NCBI GenBank assembly: GCA_943735955.1
Contig: OX030957.1
Span: 2,112,209 to 2,176,208, forward strand
Length of the DNA: 64,000 bases
Direction: 5' to 3'
DNA from: Piscicola geometra
Taxonomy: Eukaryota > Annelida > Clitellata > Hirudinida > Piscicolidae
The notes beneath the pieces were generated by a model. That model did no database searches. It was not told the DNA's origin and worked only from the letters and a program-made list of their open reading frames with translations. The translations under genes were made by a program, and so were the position numbers. Of this stretch, positions 1 to 11,900 are shown piece by piece. How positions within the stretch are numbered: the stretch's first letter is position 1; the number at the start of each line of letters is the position of its first letter.

Positions 1-2250
1 GTTTTTATTAAAACATCACGAACTTTATTCTAAAGATTAGGAAAGCAGCCTAATAGTAATTTTTTTCTAGAAGATGAAAAGTTTTAAAATAATATCTTTA
101 TGAAGGCATATAAATGAAGAAAAGCGATCTTTTCGAATCTCATGTTTAGAATTTGATATGGATCAAACCCTAATTTTGCTTTAAAAATGTTTTAATCAAA
201 ATAATTAGAGTTATTTTTTCTTTCTATTTTAAGTCTTTTACAATGTATTTTCTCTCATAAGTTTTTTATGCTTGAAGGTTTCGTGTCAAACTTCTGAATA
301 TACGTAGAAAAAAATTTCAAATTAATTTTTTAAGTCTATTTTAAAATAGATTTTTAAAGTTTTTAACTTTCATTAAAAGAGTCTTAAAACTTGCATACCG
401 TTTATCTCGTGATGTTCAAAGAAATAACTTAACTTGGTTAACTTTACTTACAATGTTTTGCAAGTAGTCTTCCAGGAAATGGTAATGTTATTCTATAGAA
501 TTATTAGATTTGGTCAGACAATTGTTTGGCTTCTGTCAACATAGACAGGTTCTAAGAAAACTGGGCTTCAATTTGTTTTAATTTTTGTATCATTATTGTT
601 ACCATCATAATGAGTTGAGTTTTAAAAAATAGTACTAATTGAATGTTTAAATTTTTCTTTTTTCTTTTAAGGATATTTTTTTACTTGTCAAAATTGTTTG
701 CAAACTTTTTAAAGCATCACTTTTCTTGTGTTTCAATTATCTCATACAAGCTTTTATTTTTTCAATAAATTTTAATTGTTTAGTTTATTTATAGATTTCG
801 ACTTCAATATTACTTAGTTGTTAACATTTTTCTTTTAATAAAAAAAATTTATGAAAAATTTTAAGTATTTTTGCAAGTATTTAAAGGTCGGCTAAGAAAA
901 TGAAAGTTTTCTATGTCAAAGCATGTAACGCAAGCGACACAATTAGTTTATTACCACTTTATGAAGCGTAATATCAATATTTAAAATACATCAGTTATCC
1001 CAAATGATCAAACTATGATAAAAATTGAACATTTGCAAAAAATATTTCAAATAAAAGTGAATTTAATACAATACAATACAACGACGAGTATTATTAACGT
1101 GGCGTAATCCCGGACGGGCTTCAAGACTTTAAGTATTATACAAATGGTAAGATCGAAGTTTATTCTGTAGCAACAGAAGGATATGTCATCCAAACAGTTG
1201 TGCGGGAAACAGGATTTCGTTTTATGTACATTGGGGCAAGATTGACTTTTTCCATGTCTGGCCATAACTTCGGAAAGTGTTAAATAGAATTATGTTGGAC
1301 CCACTGCAGATTTCTCCAATAAATAATAAATGTACGTGGTGATGGCAAGCGAAATAAAGAAATATATTTTCTTCTGTTTCACTAGCAGGATGAACACACC
1401 CTTTTAGAGCCATGCTCGAAGTTGATACTTCAAAACACATGATGATGATATCATATCAATATTTATACGATTAAAAATGGCTTACTAAAGTTAAAGAAAT
1501 TTTCATTTTTCAAAACTAAAACAGCAGGCGAGAGCATCATGCTATTTTGGTGAAGCAAAAAGTCCTTTGAGCGACTTCTTAGTATTATTTTCTTTTAATG
1601 GCATTCAGCAAAAAACAACTAGGCATTCAGATCAGAGCTTTTTGGTTTTCTCATGCTCAAATTAACATTCCTATTAAGAATCTTCATGCATATCATGCTA
1701 ATTAAAATTGTTTTTGATAACAATACTGATGATTTTTTCTATAATTATTATTTTCTATAAAATTTCACCTATCTTTTGTATGCGAGTTTTATATAGAAAA
1801 TCAAGCTTCCATGCTACAAATATTCTTTCACGCCATTGTGCTACTAGGGCATCGGTTGCACTCGAGTCTAAAATCAACTTCAATACTTTATTTATTTACT
1901 TTATTAGAAGAACAAATTTCAAATTAAAGAAAAATAAAAACACGATGAAAAGTTTTTGGTACTTACAAGATTAGTATATTTGTTAAAAGTCCAGAGTTAA
2001 GTACTAACACGATAAGCTAGAATAAAATTTAAAACGAAAATTATTTTTTAAATAAAATTTATCGAGTATTTTCTTGAGTACTTAAAAATGTGTTAATGTT
2101 TGATGATAAGATATTAATAGATTTAATAGTAATTTCATTATTTTAATAAACTCAACTGTCTTTATTCATTGTCTTGGTTTTTTACTTTATTAATCATTTT
2201 AAACCAAAATATACAAAATATAAATAAGGTTAATTATTAATCCATGGCAG
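1..2250. other. AT-rich sequence, probably intron or upstream region of the first GPCR
   Basis: No convincing protein-coding exon was found apart from one very short candidate at 508-548. The exons for TM1-TM3 of the GPCR that follows must lie here as short pieces or left of the window. Short open frames present (for example 1708-1974 + and 1222-1440 -) show no family similarity and no good splice context. Confidence 0.5.
508..548 (+). CDS. Candidate short GPCR exon ending in the DR of the DRY motif
   Basis: The segment between an AG at 506-507 and a GT at 549 reads ...LASVNIDR with the last codon split as AG|G. The next recognised exon begins with G and continues YLAIC, so the join gives SVNIDRYLAIC, a typical TM3/intracellular loop 2 border. 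Phase and sequence fit. The exon is only 41 bases, its first residues are not TM3-like, and the intron to 2251 would be 1.7 kb, so a chance match is possible. Confidence 0.3.
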
Positions 2251-3399
2251 GTATCTAGCTATTTGCCAATCTTTCGACTTCATTATGACCCGGAAAATGG
2301 CCAGGTAATTTTTTAAATGAGCGAATCAGTACCATATGAAAGTTCTTTTATATATCGATCCTTTTAAGTTAGTTCCAATTGAATAGTCAAATAATAATAA
2401 CAAATTTGAACGATTTTATTACAAAAACTTATCTTATTTTTCACATACAAAATACAAATGACCAAACCAAACCATTACAGAGGAGTCATACTGGTGATTT
2501 GGATATGGGCACTGTTGATCATTTCCCCGTGGATCTACAACTACCAGCAAGTAGCCAGCAGTGCCACAGTGAACGGACAAACTGTCCTAATCTGCATCAG
2601 TGCGTGGGAGAATCCTCTGCTGGGCAAGATCCACCTGATCGGCATTGTTTATGTCTTCTGCTACGTCATCCCCCTCATCTCTATCAGCGTCTTTTACGCT
2701 TTGATTGCCAAAAAAGTGTGGTTTAGACCGGCATTTCTGAGGTCGAACGAGTCGTGCAGGAAAATAGTGCAGCGTTCAAAGACAAAAGTAGTGAAAATGT
2801 TGCTTTTGGTGGTCTTCATGTTTGCTCTGTCATGGCTGCCTCTCTTGACGCTATACGTTTACATGACGATGAACTCTGAGGGTAGATTTGCGGAACAGAT
2901 CAGCAAGGCCATGCCTTTCTTGCAGTTCCTCGGACAATCAAACAGCTGTATCAACCCCATCATCTACTGCCTCTACAGCTCCAAGTTCAGAAAAGGAATC
3001 AAGCAGCTGATTTGTTTCAGAAATCAGAGCGAAAGCCAGAACAATATGCTCAACACTCGAAGAAGCACTTCGAAAAGCAGGCAGAAAAATGCATCCTTAG
3101 AGGAAGATAACCTCACTCAGCATGCGTTTTCTAGCGACAAACGTCAAAATGAGGTTCCCATTATAGCGAACTATGAGTCACAAACAGCCCACCAAACTAC
3201 TTGGTTCAACTTGTACTGTTGCAAGCAGATGAATGGAAGCCGTTCATCTTTTTCATGTATCAACAGTTCAGCAAAATTTGACCAGTTAAATAATAGAACA
3301 TCAAAATACGGGAATAAGTTAAACGAAGCGGACCAAACAAACTTGAAAAGAATGCTCTATAGTGGCAAAAAGAATACTTTTGAAATGCACAATTTATAA
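2251..3399 (+). CDS. Class A (rhodopsin-like) peptide GPCR, 3' exons covering TM4 to TM7 and C-tail; 5' end not found
   Basis: Two exons are clear: 2251-2304 and 2481-3399 (stop at 3397-3399). The first gives YLAICQSF plus a basic loop, the sequence that follows DR in TM3. The second gives TM4 (VILVIWIWALLIISPW), an extracellular loop 2 cysteine (LICIS), TM5, TM6 with the FALSWLP motif, and TM7 with SCINPIIYCLYSSKFRKG, that is NPxxY followed by helix 8. A C-tail of about 140 residues rich in Ser, Asn and Lys follows. The TM6 and TM7 motifs are typical of neuropeptide receptors of the NPFF/SIFamide/trissin kind; the ligand cannot be named from sequence. It would act at the plasma membrane through G proteins. 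TM1 to TM3 are missing from the recognisable sequence, so the model is partial at its 5' end. Codon split AG|A across the 2304/2481 junction keeps the frame. Confidence 0.85.
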
Positions 3400-3425
3400 A
3401 TACTTGTTGTTGAATTAAACCAAAA

Positions 3426-3431
3426 ATAAAA
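3426..3431 (+). promoter_or_regulatory. Poly(A) signal AATAAA of the first GPCR
   Basis: The canonical hexamer lies 27 bases after the stop codon, with further AATAAA-like words just downstream. Confidence 0.5.
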
Positions 3432-4480
3432 TTAAATAAATTTGCAACAGATTAAAGTTAAAGTTTTATTTTCGTACAAGATCAGTCAGGATTTCACTTA
3501 GTGAGATCGCAAACAACATTGGGGTGCTCTGAAAGCTCGAGATTTAATTTAAGACCACACATTTCGTGTAATCGGTGTCAAACTGCGGTGTTTTTAGTCA
3601 TATACTCTATCTTCGGACCTAGCAGATTTGGCGTTGTGAGTGTGAGATAAATATCTTTTTAGATTACTCTTTAGATTAAACTTTTTTTGGTCTGTGTAGT
3701 ATATCTTTCAATGGCAATCTCATCGAATAACTAAAGCCTCGAAGGCAAAAGTCGTGTGTACAGAAGAACACAAGAAACAAATAAATGCGTGATTGTCTTA
3801 GATGCAGTGTTTATGAAGGCATGAGTGCTTTTTGACCGTAACTTTGCGTTATTTCTGCTCTATTTATAAAATTCCTTTGAACCAAAAATAATTTTGAAGA
3901 TTTGTGATTACATAGCCATTGCTTTTCATAAGAGTTTCTCATGTTTATGTGTTTAGTTATTTTCGTTGTTTATGAGAGATTTGATCAAATTGTATTTGTT
4001 TTAAAGACGGTTAATGAAACTAGTGTTTAACACAAGATGCGCCCTACATTCTTGATCTTTTTTTACTGTGAATGAGATTTGAATTCAAAATAGAATTCAT
4101 AAAGTTACAGATTGATACTCCCCTAATGCCCTACATGAATGATCAACAGAGAAATACCAACAACACCTAATGTACAAAATCTTGTTTTAATCTAGTAATA
4201 TTTGTTTGCAGCACTCATAAGCCGACATTTCGAAGTTTCAAGTAGCGCTTTATATATTGAAAAGATAAATCGTAACATTTCTGAAATGTTTGTACAGCTT
4301 TTTGCAATATTCTTCAACATGTCACACATTGTCCCGTTGCTAGGACCAAGTAAATTTACTTTAAAGTGTTATTTTATATTGTAAATTACAGATTTTGAAA
4401 GCTGTATGTAAAATAATTCATTTTGATTTTATTTGTTTAATAGACTACTTAAAAAAGATTTTGTCTTTTCCTCTTAGGAA
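3432..4480. other. Intergenic AT-rich sequence
   Basis: No exon, RNA gene or repeat could be supported. Open frames are short and have no family resemblance. Confidence 0.5.
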
Positions 4481-4689
4481 GACTGTTCTAAAAAATCAGC
4501 GCTGCAAAAAAAAGCTTCTTGCACCTGCATACATGAGTTTGTAGCTCTGTGCAACTACATCTCTTGACCTAGCAGACTTGAGTCTTTTCCTCTGGGGAAG
4601 ACTTGCCTCATGACAATACTACTCAACAAATAATCTGGGCACTCATTGGACAGACACTTGTGAATAAACAATATTTTTATATATTTAAT

Positions 4690-5010
4690 TTTGTTTTCAA
4701 CATGAAACCAGCGAAGCCCCTTGAGAACAGGGCTGGGTGATTATGCTTTCTAGCACCTGTTATGAGCCTTGCTGTAGTCTTGATTATAGACTGAATCTTC
4801 TGCAGCTGCGTCATTGGCAGCTCAGTGAGAATGATATTTGACTCAGAACCAAAGCAAAAGCCAATATTCACAGTGAAACCTTGGTCAACAATAATCCTAT
4901 GTACCGTATTTGCCGTAAAGAAACAAAGCAGGTTTGAGTCATCTTTATGTGTGTCGTCATGGTGAGGTCTTTGTCGAGATGAATTTCCAGGTTCCTGAAG
5001 GGATTATTTC
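4690..5010 (-). mobile_element. Decayed non-LTR retrotransposon (LINE) fragment, C-terminal part of the reverse transcriptase
   Basis: Read on the minus strand, 5010-4870 gives RNLEIHLDKDLTMTTHI, then TCFVSLRQIR. Further on, 4871-4690 gives LPMTQLQKIQSIIKTTARLI followed by TGARKHNHPALF. These match, in order, the region after the YxDD palm in CR1/jockey-type LINE polymerases: the 'LGV.LD..LTM..HI' block, the 'C...LRQIR' block and the 'L...QL.K.Q.I.N.AARL' block. The frame is interrupted between blocks and no upstream RT or endonuclease was recognised, so this is a truncated dead copy. Sequence from 4480 to 4690 may be its 3' end. Confidence 0.75.
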
Positions 5011-5040
5011 ATTCTGACGAATTTGAACTCATAAGGTAGA

Positions 5041-5943
5041 GAATAAAAGTTCTTTGCTTAATTAAATTCATTGCTGAGTGGATAGATGGATGATTGATGA
5101 AGGCTTTTATATAATAACTTGAGTGGAAGTGTGGAAGGGTTTGAGATGTAGGCAAAGAATGCTACCAGGAGCAAGAGGGGGTAGCAAAAAATTAATTTGT
5201 GTAATCATAGTACTTGGTAGTTTGCTTTTTCTTGTGGCGTATTTTAACGACACTGGTTTAATGCACATAAAATTGTTTGAAGATGTTTTTACATTTTTAG
5301 ACAACGTTATCAAGAACAATTACATTATTTCTTTTGCTGAAGGGCTAACCCTTGAAGTGGAGTACGTTTTAATACAGAGGTTTAATATAAATTAACATAT
5401 GAAAACTAAGTTATTTTTTACAATTGTTTCTATTATTCATCTTTCTACTAAACGATTATGAGAAGATTGTGAAAAATCTTTTGAGTTTATCATGATAAAA
5501 ATAAAAAAATTAAAAAGTCTGAAAAATTATTTGCACGACTTTGAAAAATATAAAATATACTTTCTTTTGAAAAAAGTTTCGAATTTTTTACAAAATATTT
5601 GCGTGTCATTTCAACGTTAATAACGACATTTATCTAATATCTGGTTTCCGCTGATTTCACTTAAAATTTTTTAAGTTGTCTACAGTTTTTTGAATGTACA
5701 TAGAAATGTAACATAATGTAGTTTTTAAATGCGCATACGAATCTATCATAGTTATATTCCTGCATCGTTATACACGCAATAACATCGATTTTTGAGCAAG
5801 GATTAGATGTTATAACAAAGCATTTTAAAAGTAGTTGGTAACATACACAGCCATCTGTGTACAATAAAAATATAAGAAACCCCGGTTTGTAGAAATTGTT
5901 CTTTTTAGGGAGATAGGAAAGAAAAAATACAAAAATTAACAAA
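5041..5943. other. Intergenic region upstream of SEL1L3
   Basis: One open frame (5123-5395 +, 90 codons) has a hydrophobic stretch, but no family similarity or splice context supports it as a gene. The rest is AT-rich and probably holds the promoter and 5' UTR of the gene starting at 5944. Confidence 0.4.
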
Positions 5944-8900
5944 ATGTTGCACGCGTTGGTGCTGGCAGTAACTTGCATTGTGTTGTCTTCTGTAAGTTTT
6001 GAATGTTATCTGGAAAGGGGCTTGTAACTTACCAGAGTCTCGTTTTACGTTCTATGCTTTCGATAATATTTGCAGACATTACGTACTTTTGTTAGATTAT
6101 CACATATTATGGACCAAAGAAATCATATAATTACGTCCATTACAGTTTCATCATTGAGTATTATTTCATAATTGTCATCTCATTAACAATTGTCAAGGGT
6201 ACTGTGGAAAAATCAAGAGTGGAAAACCAGCAGATTCTTGAAAGTTCAATTAAAATAAAAGAGTATCCAGAAATTCTAAAACACAATTCTTTCTTAAGAA
6301 TTGTTTATGTTTGTAACAACGACTCATTTGTTCTTGTCAGAGTTGAGGTGAATAATTACGATTTTTCATGCTTGAAAAGTTAATATAAGTGACAATTTAT
6401 GTGTTTCTTATAAAGTTGTGACAATTTATTTATTATCAATAACTCGTTAAACATAAAAGATTGAAGGCCTGACAAAGCCTGAAGTTTCGGTGTTCAAAAA
6501 GACAATAAGATGCAACGGAGGTTTGACCCACAAAAATGTAAGAATCCATCTTTCCAAGCACCTCTCTTACTCTCCCAGCCAAAAAAACAACTACAGACAC
6601 TTCCCCATTAAAGCCTACATAAGAGCTTGGATCGCTCCAGAAAAATACAATAAACTGCTGTATAAGATTGCTAAAACTAAAACTGAGGTGGTTGTGAAAG
6701 TGCCTCATCCGTATGACAGACCACCAATGCCCGAGACGGAGTGCTTAGTGTGGTGGAAGAGATTTGTACGCCAGTCGTTCCATGCTCCTGTGTGTTCGAT
6801 CGAACCAGGTCAGTGTGATAAGTTTTTATTTAAAATAAAAGTAAGAAATCTATTTAAAAACTTTTAAATGTTTACTTTTCAAACGAAAATAAAATGTATT
6901 ATTCTTATAGAAACGGTCCGGATATTATCGTATCCACTGGTATTATCTGGAGAAAGAGTGGGCTTAGTTAAAAAACTTGAAACCTATAAGGATCTTGAGT
7001 TGCTCAAAGAATATGATCAAGACTGGAAGAGTTCCAGGTTTCGCACAACATTTTCATCCTTCGTTCATATAAAAAGAATTATAATAACGGATAAAAACTC
7101 AAATGATTAACTTTAAAATATTATTAGGAATTTTAAATTTATTTAACCAAAATCAGTTTCACGATAATCATGTGGGTGTTCATCGTTGACTACTGCCCCA
7201 ACTCAATTCTCTGCTCCCTCCTGCACCACGCTTCATGGGACGATAATCGCTATTCGCCTCTCTTCCTTATCAACAGGAAAGGTTTATGACGCTTTTAAAC
7301 ACTGTTTATTTATTTATTTTACAAGTGAAGTAGTTAAATAAAATATTTTGTTTGCAATAGTTTCAATATATATAAAGATAAGAAGTAAAAACATAAATTA
7401 TATGTTAAAAACTCTTGAAATGAAATACATTTTTAAATATGCATTTTTAAACAGGCCAGCTACACGTGGAGACGTTCAAGAAGAGCGGATCTTCAGTTGC
7501 CTTTCTCTCTTTTAATTCTTTGCCGAAAAACACCTGGACTCAGCTGATAATCTCTTGCCATAACTCCAAGGTGTCAAATGTCTTTTTGAAAACTTTCAAT
7601 GTTATTAATAAGTCAATAAAAAAGTTTGAAATAAAAAAGTTTATTTCCATTAACAGGAAATCCGAGTCGATATTGCTTCAGCTCCAAAATTCGAAAAGAC
7701 ATTTTTTATTCAAATTGAGTAAAGCATTCTCATGAAATTGGATTTCATATATAAAACCAATTAGTTTGTAAAACCTAAAAAAATAATGTACTCAATAAAC
7801 TCTATTTTTCTCAAGCCTTCCGGAGGGCACTTACTTCGAAGACACCATGGGCGTGGTGTACTTTGGAGGCAGTGACCTTCACTACGCCTTCAAGGGCTAC
7901 CTCGGAGATGTCACGTGGCATCGCAGAAAAGTCGTTCCAGTGGATAGAGTTAGTTAATTTTTTTATAAATGTATTTGAATATCTATTGTACAAGTATTTA
8001 TAAATTATTTTTTCCAATTTTAGATTCCTTCCAAGAGCCACCCAATGTTCCAACTCAAGTTGTTTGAACAAGATACAAAGTGTGCCGCATATAGGACGAA
8101 GGCGTCTTTCTATTGGACGGGATTGGTGGAAAAGTATCGGTCTTGGAAAGATTTGAGAAGTAGATTAAAACTTATTTTTAGAATTATTTTAATTAAAGAA
8201 AACAATTTTTTATTCGAAATATAACTAATTCAATTCAAATAAATAAACTACATTCAAACTATTTTCTTTGAAAGGAACCTGTAAGAATTCTAAGAAAGAC
8301 GTCAATAAATTCTTGTTCATTTCGAAACCTTTCCTGCCTCAATGTTCTGTCTTCCATAACCCTACGTTTCCTAAGCAGTATGCTTTCGTGGCAAGTTATA
8401 TGAAGAAGTTGGTTCTCAAGAAGACACACCTGAATACTCAAGAGCTTTCTTCCAGCCTCATTGAGGAAGTTTTCTCACGCATTGTAAGCAAATTACTTTT
8501 GAATTGTTTCAACAAGGCTATGTTCGAGATAAACTTATTTAAAAGCGTATAGAACTTAAAACTTGTACGTAAGCAAGTAATCTCAAGTCGTTACAAACTC
8601 AACTGACAGAAACAAATAGGGTTGTCTCAGATGCCTTACATAGTCTCTCTCTTGAAACAAAGCAGCTGTTACAGCAACCCTGAAGCCGCCTACATTCTGG
8701 CTACCATCTACAACTATGGACTTAGCGTGCCTGTAGACGAGATGCAGGCGGGTTTTTCTGACTGGATTGAGCTTTTTTTATATGTAACAAACCGTGAATT
8801 TGTCTTTTTAAGAGACTTTGATGAGCCTTTAAATTATAAAAAAAATCGTTAGATATGATGAAAAGAATTAAATATTTATTTATGGTTCATCAAATATTTG

Positions 8901-11900
8901 GAAACAATATTTTTTAATGACCACAGGCTCAATCATACATTATGAAGTCCTGTCTCCAGCTTAACCGTCTCTCCCTCCTCTCAATGGCCAACAAGCACAC
9001 TCTAGGCATTGATGGCATTCCGCTTGATTATGAACAAGCATATGGTGAAAATAACTTCCAGTTAAATTTTAAACTCATGGTTTTTTAAATTGTTAAAAAA
9101 TTAATGAGATCATTTTCACTTTGAGTACTATGAGAGTGAATCTTCAAATTCTTTTTTCTAGTGTACTACATGACTGCGGCAGTTCTCACACTAGAAGACT
9201 TGAGATCACACCGTGACGAAGATGCAAGATTCATATTTAATTATATATTTTAACATTTAAATTCAAACTATTTACTTGAAGTGACTCAGTAAAAGTTTTA
9301 AGCTTAGTGATACATGTTTCAAATGCAAGTCAATGACTATTGTTACAGACACTTACGGAGTTTGTTCGATTGACGGACGAAAAGAGTGTGGAAATGCAGC
9401 ACGGAGAAGATGGCCACGTCTTCGAGTGGTTCAAACAGCAAGCCGTCAAAGGAATGCATGGAGCCCAGGTTCTTAAGTTTTATCACTGAAAAAATTTAAA
9501 AAACATGTCAACAATTTATTTATGATTTTAAAAGTTTCAAGTTTTTTCGATTTTAAAAGTTTCAAGTTTTTCCGATTTTAAAAGTTCAAGTTCTTCCGAT
9601 TTTAAAAGTTTCAAGTTCTTTCGATTTTAAAAGTTTCAAGTTTTTTCGATTTCAAAATATGCATCCGTTATAACTTGAAGAATGAATACACTACACAGCT
9701 GAATGTATAAAATGCAGAAACGCATGGCTTCCTTGCTGTACTGGGGAGCGAAAGGAGTTAAGAGGAACATCACCACTGCTTCGAACTACTACCAACAAGC
9801 CGCCCAGACTGGAAACCCAGCGTCTATGCACGACTTAGCAATCATTTTGCTCAAGGTATCAAATAAAAAAAGTATGCACCTGATGGCGTATACTTCTTTT
9901 ATTAAAATTATAGGAATAAAGAAGTTTAAAATGATCGATTTATTTATTTTGTTTGATTAGGGCCATGGAGTAAAGAAAAATATTACTAGGGCGGTAGAGC
10001 TGTTGCAAGAAGGAGCTTCCAAAAACTACTCAAGATCGTGCAACACTCTCGGATGGTTCGACAAACGCTTCATCTTTAAAAACCAACCATTTTTCACAAC
10101 TCATTTTGAACTCGCTTTTTTTCATTAGCAACATCACTCCACAAGCTTGAACAACCCTCACTAGGTACTTCATGGAGATTGAGAAGAATTACACGCAAGC
10201 AGCCTTCTACCTCGAAAAGGCGTTCCAGCTTGGCGATCCAGATGCAGGCCACAACCTCGCCTACATGCTCTTGTCGGCCAAGTACCCTGGTGTGAACAGA
10301 GTTGAACGGGTTAGAAGCTTATAGTGTTCATATTAATTCGGTGGAGGAATGAGAGTCTGAGGTCTGGGTTTAAAATATGTTAGTGTTCAAAACGCTATGA
10401 AGTCAGCGCTATGAAAGTTATATGGTTATTAAGGTATAAGATAGAATTCGAATCTTTGATTTCAAAACAACCTTCATGTATAAACCTAAAACGAATAAGC
10501 TTGCTTATTTAAACCTCATAGAGAATGGCCTGGGAGTTTGCTTCACAGGCAGCTTTGCGTGGCAACCTCGAGTCAGGCCTCCTGGTTTCCAAGTACAACA
10601 TGATTGGACACGTAAGGATCGTCAGAGACACTCATCTCTCTATCGTGTTAGTTACTGATTTTTGGAAGTTTGTTTAATATGTTTGAACGTTTAAAAGTAT
10701 GAGATGGTTTACAAAAAGTTGATTATGTTATATAATCAATTAAAAATATAAGTTTCTAATTTTTAATGAAAATTTTTTGACTTGAAAATAGAATAATTTG
10801 TATTTTATTTTATACGTTTATAGGTGGGCGAGACATTTAAGCGAAAAGAACCCTGCAATCGGTAGACTGCTCAGCGATGGAGTCAAAAACTACCGAAGCA
10901 GAAACTGGTTGGGCACCTTCCATACCAACATATAAACATAAATATTAATGAAAGAAGGCAATGAGTATCCTATTTAAATAAAGAAACAAGTTAATTGTTT
11001 TTTCATATCGTAACTTTAATTGAATTCTTTTTTGATTATAAAAGATTTCTTTTCAACTCGTAAACTTTTGTTTGACAGGCAAGCGTCACTCTTCTTCTAC
11101 TTGCTTGCAGCCAACTCAGGCACAGAAGAAGCCAACTTCAACCTTGCATTTTTGTGCGAAGAAAACCATGTAAGAGCATTTTGCATTTCCAATTTAAATT
11201 TCAAACACGCTTCTAAAAAGATATAATTAAGTATTTTGAAGAAATATATTTTCGTGATATCTCTAGGGAACATTTTAGAATTTTAGAACAAACGTTAGAA
11301 TATAAGCCAAAATATCTTTGGTAAAAAGTCTATGATTATTTTAAACTAATATTTATGCAAAAAAAAGAGTGTATAAGTAATATGTAATTTTTGACAAAGT
11401 CACAACTGTTTCAAACAGGAGTATCTGAGTTCAAATATGGAGAAGGAGTGTGTTTTCCGTCATTACAACTTCTCCACACTGCGATCCGACAAAAACGACA
11501 ACTCATATGGTGTATATTCGTTCTATCATCATTATATACTTATAAAAAGTTAAGTATTAAATGTTTATAATTTAATTTAGAAAATTGGAAGTTTAAATAG
11601 TTATAGTTATAGGTTGAATTTATATTTTAATTAAAGTTTTTTAGATATGCCAATTAAAACCTATAAAGCTCAACTTCTTTCAAAAAGTCTTTATTTCAAG
11701 TTTTTCAAAGCCGCACAGGAATTAAAAAGTCTTGAATATCGGCACAAAAGAGCAATTTAGTCTGTCACATTCAAACGCAACAAAAAAATCTTTCAGTGTA
11801 TTTTCTCATAGAAAAAATAGAATTTTGAAATATACAAAATATTAGTAAACAATTATTTTAAAAGTTTCCAAATATAAAAAAACCAAATGATAAATTTTAA

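Noticed and set aside
5123..5395. 90-codon frame with a possible membrane segment (KLICVIIVLGSLLFLVAYF)
   Set aside because: No recognised family, no start or splice context, and it lies next to a decayed LINE.
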